DNA of 37,800 nt from Lachnospiraceae bacterium (GTDB lineage Bacteria > Bacillota > Clostridia > Lachnospirales > Lachnospiraceae), in contig JAEEKN010000190.1 in assembly GCA_016282435.1 (NCBI GenBank), forward strand, positions 1-37,800, given 5' to 3'. Positions 27,838 through 35,822 of this stretch are shown piece after piece (position 1 is the first letter of the stretch; each line of letters begins with the position of its first letter). Both the position numbers and the translations under genes were made by a program. Under the pieces are notes generated by a model. It did no database searches, had not been told where the DNA came from, and was given only the letters and a program-made list of their open reading frames with translations.

Positions 27838-27866
27838 TTGACAATCTCAAAAGTATTCGTTATAAT
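27838..27866 (+). promoter_or_regulatory. Perfect-consensus sigma-A promoter of the hisZGDB operon
   Basis: TTGACA (27838-27843), 17-bp spacer, TATAAT (27861-27866). Confidence 0.88.
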
Positions 27867-27948
27867 ACGAACAATTCATTATGATACTATGATAATATGG
27901 TAGCACTTCACAGTGATAAAGCAATCTTGATAAAGGTGGTAATTATTT

Positions 27949-29049
27949 ATGAACAAAAGAGTATTCACAACCCCTGAGGGAGTCAGAGACATATATGACG
28001 GAGAATGCAGAGCAAAGATAGATATAGAAGCGAAGCTCAGAAACAAACTCCATCTTTACGGATTTGAAGATATTGAAACCCCTACATTTGAATATTTTGA
28101 GGTATTCAGCGAGGAACGCGGAACCGTAAAAGCTAGAGATATGTATAAGTTTTTTGACCGTGACGGAAATACTCTGGTACTTCGTCCCGATATGACACCT
28201 TCTATAGCCAGATGCGCGGCAAAGTATTTTAAAGAGGAGAAGAATCCTATAAGATTTTGCTACTGCGGACATACATTTATAAACAATTCCGAATATCAGG
28301 GAAAACAAAAAGAAACCACACAGCTTGGCTGTGAACTGATAAATGACTCATCTGTCATAGCCGATGCAGAGATGATAGCGGCTACCATAGACTGTTTGCT
28401 GACCGCAGGATTAAAGAACTTCAGAATGGATATTGGTGATGTCAGATTTTTCAAAGCACTTATAGCTGAAACCGGACTTGATGAAGATAAGATTAATGAT
28501 TTAAAATATTATATAGTAGACAAAAACAGCTTCGGATTAAAGGATTTCTTAAGAGAAGAAAACGTAAGTGAGGATTTAAAAACCATACTTGCAGATCTTC
28601 CTCAGCAGTTCGGAGGTGTTGAATGCCTCGAAGAGATCGGTTCCATGACCACTAATAAAGATGCATTGATGGCTATAGATCATTTAAAGAATCTGTATGA
28701 ACTGATGAAGATTTACGGATTTGAAAAGTATGTAGGATTTGATCTCGGAATGATCAGCAAATATGATTATTATACAGGTATCATATTCAATGCGGTAACC
28801 TATGATATCGGAGAACCCATAGCTTCGGGCGGAAGATATGATAATCTGGTAGGACAGTACGGTAAGGATGCCGCAGCCATAGGAATGACCATTATCACGG
28901 ATAAACTGATGCTGGCACTTTCAAGACAGGGACTGTTAAGCAAAAAATCAGAGGAAATCGAAGAGATAAGCTCTGAAGATGATGTGGTGGCAGCCATAAA
29001 AGCAGCTGTAGCTGACAGAAACCACGGAATAAGCTGCGTAGTCCATTGA
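27949..29049 (+). CDS. hisZ: ATP phosphoribosyltransferase regulatory subunit
   Basis: HisRS-like: TPEGVRDIYDGE, LVLRPDMTPSIARCAA, RFCYCGHTFIN, QLGCELI, YYTGIIFNAV, IASGGRYDNL; paired with short-form HisG. Confidence 0.95.
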   Translation: MNKRVFTTPEGVRDIYDGECRAKIDIEAKLRNKLHLYGFEDIETPTFEYFEVFSEERGTVKARDMYKFFDRDGNTLVLRPDMTPSIARCAAKYFKEEKNPIRFCYCGHTFINNSEYQGKQKETTQLGCELINDSSVIADAEMIAATIDCLLTAGLKNFRMDIGDVRFFKALIAETGLDEDKINDLKYYIVDKNSFGLKDFLREENVSEDLKTILADLPQQFGGVECLEEIGSMTTNKDALMAIDHLKNLYELMKIYGFEKYVGFDLGMISKYDYYTGIIFNAVTYDIGEPIASGGRYDNLVGQYGKDAAAIGMTIITDKLMLALSRQGLLSKKSEEIEEISSEDDVVAAIKAAVADRNHGISCVVH

Positions 29050-29071
29050 AGTGAGCGGAAGAGGTGAAAAC

Positions 29072-29719
29072 ATGAGATATATTACTATAGCCCTGGCAAA
29101 GGGCAGACTTGCAAAACAGTCCATGAAAATACTTAATAAACTAGGTATCACATGTCCTGAAATGGACGATCCCGATACCAGAAAGCTGATATTTGAAGAT
29201 CCTGAGCACGGATTCAGATTCTTCCTGGCAAAAGCCAACGATGTTCCGACTTATGTAGAGTACGGAGCAGCAGATATAGGAATAGTTGGAAAAGACACAA
29301 TAGTTGAAGAAGGCAGAAGCCTTTATGAAGTTCTGGATCTGAACCTTGGGAAATGCAGGATGTGCGTAGCAGGACCTGCCAGTGCCAGAGAGAGTCTGAA
29401 TAACGGTTCGCTTATCAGGGTGGCTACAAAGTATCCGAAGATAGCCAAGGATTATTTCAACGATACAAAGCATCAGACTGTGGAAATCATAAAATTAAAC
29501 GGTTCCATAGAACTGGCACCCATTGTGGGTCTGTCGGAAGTAATAGTGGATATCGTGGAGACCGGATCCACACTGCGTGAGAACGGACTGGAAGTTCTCG
29601 AGGAAATACTTCCTCTGTCTGCTAGAGTAGTGGTAAACAAGGTCAGCATGAAGATGGAACAGGAACGTATCACGAAGCTTATAAACGATATGAGAAATAT
29701 AGTTACGGCAGAAGCCTGA
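29072..29719 (+). CDS. hisG: ATP phosphoribosyltransferase catalytic subunit (short form)
   Basis: ITIALAKGRLAKQSMKIL, ADIGIVGKDTIVEEG, RVATKYPKIAKDYF, LNGSIELAPIVGLSEVIVDIVETGSTLRENGL. Start 29072 preferred (RBS gaggtg). Confidence 0.97.
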   Translation: MRYITIALAKGRLAKQSMKILNKLGITCPEMDDPDTRKLIFEDPEHGFRFFLAKANDVPTYVEYGAADIGIVGKDTIVEEGRSLYEVLDLNLGKCRMCVAGPASARESLNNGSLIRVATKYPKIAKDYFNDTKHQTVEIIKLNGSIELAPIVGLSEVIVDIVETGSTLRENGLEVLEEILPLSARVVVNKVSMKMEQERITKLINDMRNIVTAEA

Positions 29720-29746
29720 ATCAAATACGAAAAGGAGAGACCGGAT

Positions 29747-31033
29747 ATGAAAATAGTAAAATTAGATGAAAATTCAAAAAAGGATTTGCTGGTAAAACTC
29801 TTAAAGAGAAGCCCTTCACAGTATACCGAGTATGAGAACAGGGTATCTGAGATCATCGAAAATATCAGGGCAGGAAAAGACAGGGCGTTATTTGACTATA
29901 CCAAGCAGTTTGATAAATGTGATATCAATGAGAAGAATGTTGAAGTAACAGAAGAAGAATTTAAGGAAGCATATGAGACTATAGATGCCGAGTTACTTGA
30001 AACTATCAGAAAATCGGCTGCAAATATCAAGGCATTCCACGAGAAGCAGAAACAGAGAAGCTGGTTCACCACAGAAGACGGAATATTCCTCGGTCAGAAG
30101 ATCACCGCAGTAGAAAAAGTGGGAGTTTATGTTCCGGGCGGAAGAGCAGCTCTCGCTTCATCAGTACTTATGAACATTATCCCTGCAAAAGTGGCAGGCG
30201 TTGACAGTATAAATATGTGTACGCCTCCTTCTGCTTCGGGTACTGTAAACAACGCTATACTCGTAGCAGCCAGGGAAGCAGGAGCCGACAGGGTATTTAA
30301 GGCAGGCGGAGCACAGGCTATAGCTGCCATGGCTTTCGGAACAGAGTCCGTACCGAAGGTGGACAAGATCGTAGGACCCGGAAATATATATGTGGCACTG
30401 GCAAAGAAGAGAGTATACGGAAATGTAGGAATAGACTCCATCGCAGGTCCCAGCGAAATCCTGGTTCTTGCTGATGAAACGGCAAATCCCCGCTATGTAG
30501 CGGCAGATCTGCTCAGCCAGGCAGAGCATGATGAACTGGCATCTGCTATACTTATAACCACCAGTCAGGAACTGGCAGAAAAGGTATCGGATGAAGTAAA
30601 GGCATTTACAGAAAAGCTTTCCAGAAAAGCTATAATAGAAAAATCACTTGAGAACTATGGTTATATCCTGGTAGCCGACAATATGGAAGAAGCATGCGAT
30701 GCTGTTAACGAGATAGCATCGGAGCACCTGGAGATATTGACAGACAAGCCTTTTGAGACACTCTCGAAGATCAGAAATGCCGGAGCTATATTCCTCGGAC
30801 AGTATTCAAGTGAGCCTCTGGGTGATTATTTCGCAGGACCGAACCACATACTTCCTACGAATGGGACAGCCAGATTCTTCTCACCTCTGTCTGTAGATGA
30901 CTTCATAAAGAAGTCGAGTGTCATCTGCTATTCGAGAGAAGCACTTGAACCCGTTCACAAGGATATCGAAAGATTCGCGCTTGCAGAGGGACTTACCGCA
31001 CATGCAAATTCTGTAGCTGTAAGATTTGAATAA
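29747..31033 (+). CDS. hisD: Histidinol dehydrogenase
   Basis: VGVYVPGGRAALASSVLMNIIPAKVAGV, GGAQAIAAMAFGTESVPKVDKIVGPGNIYVALAKK, AGPSEILVLAD, LLSQAEHDELASAILIT, GPNHILPTNGTARF. Confidence 0.98.
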   Translation: MKIVKLDENSKKDLLVKLLKRSPSQYTEYENRVSEIIENIRAGKDRALFDYTKQFDKCDINEKNVEVTEEEFKEAYETIDAELLETIRKSAANIKAFHEKQKQRSWFTTEDGIFLGQKITAVEKVGVYVPGGRAALASSVLMNIIPAKVAGVDSINMCTPPSASGTVNNAILVAAREAGADRVFKAGGAQAIAAMAFGTESVPKVDKIVGPGNIYVALAKKRVYGNVGIDSIAGPSEILVLADETANPRYVAADLLSQAEHDELASAILITTSQELAEKVSDEVKAFTEKLSRKAIIEKSLENYGYILVADNMEEACDAVNEIASEHLEILTDKPFETLSKIRNAGAIFLGQYSSEPLGDYFAGPNHILPTNGTARFFSPLSVDDFIKKSSVICYSREALEPVHKDIERFALAEGLTAHANSVAVRFE

Positions 31034-31062
31034 TGAATTTAATATGGGGAGAAGGAATTCAT

Positions 31063-31647
31063 ATGAGAACAGCTGAAGTCAGCAGAAAAACAAAAGAAAC
31101 GGACATATATATAAAACTTAACCTTGACGGAACAGGTAAATCGGATATAGATACCGGTATCGGCTTTTTCGACCATATGCTCATCAGTTTTGCAAAGCAC
31201 AGCTTTATAGATCTGGAGGTAAAGGTAAAGGGAGACCTTCAGGTGGATGGGCATCACAGTGTAGAGGACACGGGTATCGTTCTGGGAGAAGCGCTGAAGC
31301 AGGCACTGGGAGATAAAGCCGGCATAAAGAGATATGGAAGCAGCATACTTCCAATGGATGAGACACTGGTGATGGCTGCTGTGGATTTCTGCGGAAGACC
31401 TTATCTCAACTACAACCTGACATTTACTATGCCCAGGATAGGAGAATTGGACAGCGAGCTCATCAGGGAATTCTTCTATGCAGTATCGTATTCGGCTGCT
31501 ATGAATCTGCACATAAAGCAGCTGGACGGAACAAACTGCCATCATATAGCTGAAGCAGCATTTAAGGCATTCGCAAAAGCTGTGGATGAAGCGAAAACAG
31601 TGGACCCCAGAGTAACGGGCACATTATCCACCAAGGGAAGTCTGTAA
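31063..31647 (+). CDS. hisB: Imidazoleglycerol-phosphate dehydratase
   Basis: GIGFFDHMLISFAKH, DLQVDGHHSVEDTGIVLGEAL, SILPMDETLVMAAVDFCGRPYL, DGTNCHHIAEAAFKAFA. Start 31063 preferred (RBS gggagaagg). Confidence 0.97.
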   Translation: MRTAEVSRKTKETDIYIKLNLDGTGKSDIDTGIGFFDHMLISFAKHSFIDLEVKVKGDLQVDGHHSVEDTGIVLGEALKQALGDKAGIKRYGSSILPMDETLVMAAVDFCGRPYLNYNLTFTMPRIGELDSELIREFFYAVSYSAAMNLHIKQLDGTNCHHIAEAAFKAFAKAVDEAKTVDPRVTGTLSTKGSL

Positions 31648-31660
31648 AAAATCAACAATC

Positions 31661-32983
31661 CTAGTCAAATATAACAGGACCGGTTTTAAGTTCTTCTGTG
31701 AAACCGGTCTTGAATTTATTTGAGCAGATCTGTTCGTAAAGGCCTGCCGCATATATATCAAGCTTATACGCCGGATTATCCAAAGGTCCGGCGGAGGGCT
31801 TGGTGATGATATTGATGTCATCGGAGTATCTGAGGTTACGCAGGAACTCTGAACATGATTTTTTAAAGCCGAGAACTCTCAGATAAGGTTTGTATGATAT
31901 ATTATTATCCGTGTCGTTTTCGGTTACGGAGCGGTACGGACGGATATCATAAAAATGTGTTTGGGCGGCAGCGGTATAAAAAGGAGAAAGCAGTATCCTA
32001 AAGAGAGCACGGCTTATTCCTGTATATGTAAAACATTTTGATTTTAGGTTCATGATGAGATCCGATATTAATATCTTTTTACCTCTAAAGTTTGTAAGCT
32101 TATGGATCACGTCGGGATTTATATCAGGGATGGAGAACAGTTCTTCGTCTGACATGGTATTTAAACGCATATACAGTACGGAACTAAAATCATCCTCGGT
32201 TATGGGGAGGGATTTACCGTAGTTATCTTTGATAATATCGTAAGAAACCAAGGGTAAAGCTCCGGATAAACCTTCGGATAAAATCGCCGGGTCACTTTTA
32301 GTGATGGCGTTTGAATACAGATGGTTTCGAACAGCTGTAGCCGATGAATATTCGGAGATTTCGGTGTCAAAATGATCTGACCCCATTCTTTTTATGGCAA
32401 CGGGTTTAATGCTATGGCAGGGGTTCCCCGCAGATTCGCATGATAAACGGTATTTATTTATGGCTCTGATGTATTCCAAGCCCAGAAGATTGTTGGGAGA
32501 ATACAGAAGAGGCTGAAGGTTGCCGAGAGAATCGCTTAAGACTTTTGAAAATGCTGAGGGATAGGATTCTCCGCTTTTGATATGTTCAGATAATTTTTCC
32601 TTAAAGCTATCTGTTCCGGTCTCGTCGGATATGATATCAGCACATTTTATCAGGGAATCGGTATCACCGCTTTCACTTCCGAAGCACAGATAATCTATGA
32701 GCCCTGTAGATGAGAGAAGATTTACTGCACCCGTTGCAAATGCTTCGGCACTTCCGAGACTGTAAAGACAGGGAAGTTCGAAGACGATATCTGCTCCGCA
32801 CTTTAATGCCATCTCGGCGCGGAGGTATTTATTGCATACTGCGGGAGCACCGCGCTGAACGAAATCACCGCTCATGATGACTACACAGCAGTCGGCACCT
32901 GTTTTAGAACGAGCCTGTTCTATCAGGTACTTGTGGCCGTTATGGAAGGGATTAAATTCTGCTATGATTCCTAAAGTTTTCAT
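31661..32983 (-). CDS. tmcAL: tRNA(Met) cytidine acetate ligase / YlbM-like nucleotidyltransferase
   Basis: MKTLGIIAEFNPFHNGHKYLIEQAR, VVIMSGDFVQRGAPA, GADIVFELPCLYSLGSAEAFATGAV, LCFGSESGD. Start 32983 has RBS AGGAG; the ORF track extends to 33037. Confidence 0.93.
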   Translation of the reverse strand: MKTLGIIAEFNPFHNGHKYLIEQARSKTGADCCVVIMSGDFVQRGAPAVCNKYLRAEMALKCGADIVFELPCLYSLGSAEAFATGAVNLLSSTGLIDYLCFGSESGDTDSLIKCADIISDETGTDSFKEKLSEHIKSGESYPSAFSKVLSDSLGNLQPLLYSPNNLLGLEYIRAINKYRLSCESAGNPCHSIKPVAIKRMGSDHFDTEISEYSSATAVRNHLYSNAITKSDPAILSEGLSGALPLVSYDIIKDNYGKSLPITEDDFSSVLYMRLNTMSDEELFSIPDINPDVIHKLTNFRGKKILISDLIMNLKSKCFTYTGISRALFRILLSPFYTAAAQTHFYDIRPYRSVTENDTDNNISYKPYLRVLGFKKSCSEFLRNLRYSDDINIITKPSAGPLDNPAYKLDIYAAGLYEQICSNKFKTGFTEELKTGPVIFD

Positions 32984-33093
32984 GAGTGGCTCCTGATGCT
33001 TTGATAATTTTATGATCATGCAAATGATACTCTGCATCTTCAGTTTTATTATATCATAAAAATGAAATTGTATACAAGCTGTAAAAAATTTTC

Positions 33094-33122
33094 TTGTTAT
33101 TCAGATATTTATATGCTATTAT
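33094..33122 (+). promoter_or_regulatory. Putative hisA promoter TTGTTA-N17-TATTAT with extended TGC
   Basis: Hexamers with 17-bp spacing, ~54 bp upstream of the hisA ATG, in the divergent tmcAL-hisA gap. Confidence 0.6.
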
Positions 33123-33175
33123 GTTATTAAGAATAGAGGAAAAAAGAAGAAAAGACAGAGAGAAAGAGGTACGAA

Positions 33176-33904
33176 ATGAGAATATATCCCGCTATAGATA
33201 TCAGAGGTGGTAAATGCGTGAGACTCCGCCAGGGAGTATATGCAGATATGACTGTTTATAACGACGATCCCGTAAAAGTGGCATTGGGATTCAGGGAGGC
33301 AGGAGCCGAGTATATACATGTCGTAGATCTGGACGGAGCACTGGAAGGATACAGTGTAAACGCCGAGGTGATATCGAAGATAGCAAAAGAGACGGGACTT
33401 CCCGTACAGACGGGCGGCGGAATCAGAAGTCTGCAGAATATTGAGACCAAGATAAATGCAGGCGTAGCCAGAGTCATCATAGGAACCAAAGCTGTAAAAG
33501 AACCTGAGTTTATGAAAGAAGCTATAGAAACTTTTGGAGTCGACAGGATAGTGGCGGGCCTTGACGGAAGAAACGGAAAGGCAGCCGTATCAGGCTGGGA
33601 AAAGGAAAGCGAACAGGATATCATAGACCTGGCATTGCAGTTTAAAGGATACGGATTAAAGACTGTGGTATATACCGATATTTCGAGAGACGGAATGCTG
33701 ACAGGACCTGACTATAACTATACATCAAGACTGGTAAAAGAGACAGGACTTGATATCATAGCATCGGGTGGAGTGAGCTCTGAAGAAGATATAGACAGGA
33801 TCTCCGAATACGGTGTGGAAGGCGTCATTACCGGAAAGGCTATATACGAGGGCAAGATAAATCTTGCAAGAGTGTTAGAAAAGTACAGCTCAATCCGGAG
33901 ATGA
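33176..33904 (+). CDS. hisA: ProFAR isomerase
   Basis: IYPAIDIRGGKCVRLRQGVY, YIHVVDLDGALEG, VQTGGGIRSLQNIE, VVYTDISRDGMLTGPD, IIASGGVSSEEDI. Confidence 0.97.
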   Translation: MRIYPAIDIRGGKCVRLRQGVYADMTVYNDDPVKVALGFREAGAEYIHVVDLDGALEGYSVNAEVISKIAKETGLPVQTGGGIRSLQNIETKINAGVARVIIGTKAVKEPEFMKEAIETFGVDRIVAGLDGRNGKAAVSGWEKESEQDIIDLALQFKGYGLKTVVYTDISRDGMLTGPDYNYTSRLVKETGLDIIASGGVSSEEDIDRISEYGVEGVITGKAIYEGKINLARVLEKYSSIRR

Positions 33905-34000
33905 AAAGAGGAAGGTGGCTACAAATCAAACGGTAGATGTGTACATAGTTTGGTAAATAAGAATATTGAGTGAAGAAATAATAGGAAAATGGAGTATGAC

Positions 34001-35314
34001 ATGAAAAAAATAATTACCTACATTAATTGTGAAAACGAAACGATGGAGAATGTCGTAAAGACCAGCCGGGAGTACGAGAACAACGGTGCGGATGAACTCT
34101 TTATATACAGTGCGGCTGAGTCTGAAGCAGAGATAGAGAGCCTGCTTGCTACGGTAAAAGAAGTAGTAAGACGTGTTGACATACCCGTCATGATAGGGAC
34201 CAGGGCAAAAAGATTTGAGGATATCAAAAAAGCATTTTATACAGGTGCAAAAAATGTAGTGCTTAGATATAAAGATATCCAGGGAAACGACCTGATAAAG
34301 CAGGGAGCTGAAAGATTCGGAAAAGACAGTATAATAATAGCTGTCAATATGGATCCCGAAACCACGACGGATGAATTATCGGATAAAGAAATATTTGATT
34401 CGGAATATTACGGCGGAGTATTATTTAAGCATGTAGTAATCTCGGAGAAACTAAAGAAAACAATACAGGATATGAAGGTTCCGGTCATAATAAGAGACAG
34501 CCTGGTAAGGAATGATATAAATTCTCTGATAAGTATCGACGGGGTAGAGGGAGTAGCTACCAACTTCTATGCATCTAAAGCACTTCCTTCCGATACACCT
34601 TTTATAGACGGACCCAGCACTCAGGCCGGTAACGGGATCATGAAGGTAAAGAGGAACCTCAAAGAAGAAGGCATCGATGTAAATACATTTGACAGCAAGC
34701 TTAAGTTCAGCGACCTTAAGAAAAACAGCGACGGTATGGTTCCTGTAGTAGTACAGGATTACAGGAATAATGAAGTTCTGATGCTCGCTTACATGAATGA
34801 GGAGGCATTTAACAGAACTATAGAAACAGGACTTATGACCTATTTCTCCAGATCCAGACAGGAACTCTGGATAAAGGGAGAGACCTCAGGACATTATCAG
34901 TATGTGAAGGAACTTATAGCTGACTGTGATAATGACACACTTCTCGCAAAAATAGATCAGATAGGGGCAGCGTGCCATACAGGAAACCGTTCATGTTTCT
35001 TTAATGAGATGTTAAAGCATGAATACGAAGAGAAAAATGCATATGCGGTACTGAAGAACCTGTATGATGTGATAGTGGACAGAAAACTTCATCCAAAGGA
35101 AGGATCATATACGAATTATCTTTTTGATAAAGGAATCGACAAGATCTTAAAGAAATGCGGTGAGGAAGCTACCGAGATAGTTATAGCTGCCAAGAATCCG
35201 AATGCCGAGGAGCTGAAATATGAGATAGCCGATTTCCTGTATCATGTATCTGTGCTCATGGTTGAGTGCAATGTGGACTGGGAAGACATAGTGGAGGAAC
35301 TTGCTAACCGCTGA
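34001..35314 (+). CDS. hisIE: HisIE (PRA-CH / PRA-PH) with N-terminal degenerate HisF-like TIM-barrel domain
   Basis: His[58 protein letters not shown]…[27 protein letters not shown]. His[47 protein letters not shown]…[13 protein letters not shown]. The N-terminal ~220 aa align by eye with HisF. ATG 34001 preferred by GGAG spacing. Confidence 0.94.
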   Translation: MKKIITYINCENETMENVVKTSREYENNGADELFIYSAAESEAEIESLLATVKEVVRRVDIPVMIGTRAKRFEDIKKAFYTGAKNVVLRYKDIQGNDLIKQGAERFGKDSIIIAVNMDPETTTDELSDKEIFDSEYYGGVLFKHVVISEKLKKTIQDMKVPVIIRDSLVRNDINSLISIDGVEGVATNFYASKALPSDTPFIDGPSTQAGNGIMKVKRNLKEEGIDVNTFDSKLKFSDLKKNSDGMVPVVVQDYRNNEVLMLAYMNEEAFNRTIETGLMTYFSRSRQELWIKGETSGHYQYVKELIADCDNDTLLAKIDQIGAACHTGNRSCFFNEMLKHEYEEKNAYAVLKNLYDVIVDRKLHPKEGSYTNYLFDKGIDKILKKCGEEATEIVIAAKNPNAEELKYEIADFLYHVSVLMVECNVDWEDIVEELANR

Positions 35315-35336
35315 TAGGGAAGAAAGGAGGCTCTTT

Positions 35337-35519
35337 ATGGAGAACGGACTTAAACCCTGCCCGTTTTGCGGGTCAAAAGACATCAGAGTGATCGACAGGA
35401 TCAATGTATCGGACGGATATCACAATTTTTATCACATCAAATGTAAAGGATGCGGTGCATCTACGGATGAATGCAAATCCATGTTTGATGCGAATGTTGC
35501 ATGGAACAGAAGAGTATGA
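35337..35519 (+). CDS. Lar-like (restriction alleviation family) zinc-ribbon small protein
   Basis: LKPCPFCGSKDIRVI…YHIKCKGCGASTDECKSMFDANVAWNRRV; CPFCG/CKGCG plus the terminal AWNRR motif typical of the family. RBS GAAAGGAGG. Confidence 0.82.
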   Translation: MENGLKPCPFCGSKDIRVIDRINVSDGYHNFYHIKCKGCGASTDECKSMFDANVAWNRRV

Positions 35520-35526
35520 TATTAAA

Positions 35527-35568
35527 AGAACAAAAGCGGGAGGTGTGAAATCCTTCCGCTTTTGTTCT
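35527..35568 (+). terminator. Strong terminator after the hisIE/Lar-like unit
   Basis: AGAACAAAAGCGG-gaGG…CCtt-CCGCTTTTGTTCT. Confidence 0.88.
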
Positions 35569-35668
35569 CTATCTATTTATTCGGCAAATGTGAAGTATAA
35601 TCCGTATCTCTGTGTGTGCTGTCTGAATTCACATTAGTTTACATATAGCTTTTTTATATAGTTTATGA

Positions 35669-35674
35669 TATAAT
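35669..35674 (+). promoter_or_regulatory. Extended -10 promoter (TGaTATAAT) of the lipoprotein gene
   Basis: TTTATGATATAATG; upstream 'atatagcttttttatata' block is shared with the 37.6-kb promoter. Confidence 0.6.
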
Positions 35675-35754
35675 GGTATATGAAGGCGAAGCAAGGTATA
35701 TGAATGTGGAGTATGGTGTGTGAACACGAAGCATAGAATATGAATGCGGAGTTT
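35675..35754 (+). repeat. Four 20-bp degenerate tandem repeats in the leader of the lipoprotein gene
   Basis: GGTATATGAAGGCGAAGCAA / GGTATATGAATGTGGAGTAT / GGTGTGTGAACACGAAGCAT / AGAATATGAATGCGGAGTTT. Confidence 0.8.
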
Positions 35755-35822
35755 GGTACGCAGAATAACTTGGGCGGAACGAATGAAGGGCTCAAATATA
35801 GGCTCGTATAGGAGAACATTTT

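Noticed and set aside
27867-27948. His-leader attenuator or T-box upstream of hisZ
   Set aside because: Leader is ~80 nt; no run of His codons, no T-box signature, no terminator/antiterminator pair seen.
35404-35637. 77-aa ORF overlapping the Lar-like gene and terminator
   Set aside because: Overlaps a better-supported CDS in another frame and reads through the terminator hairpin.
35675-35754. CRISPR-like array
   Set aside because: 20-bp units are directly contiguous with no unique spacers; no cas genes in the window.
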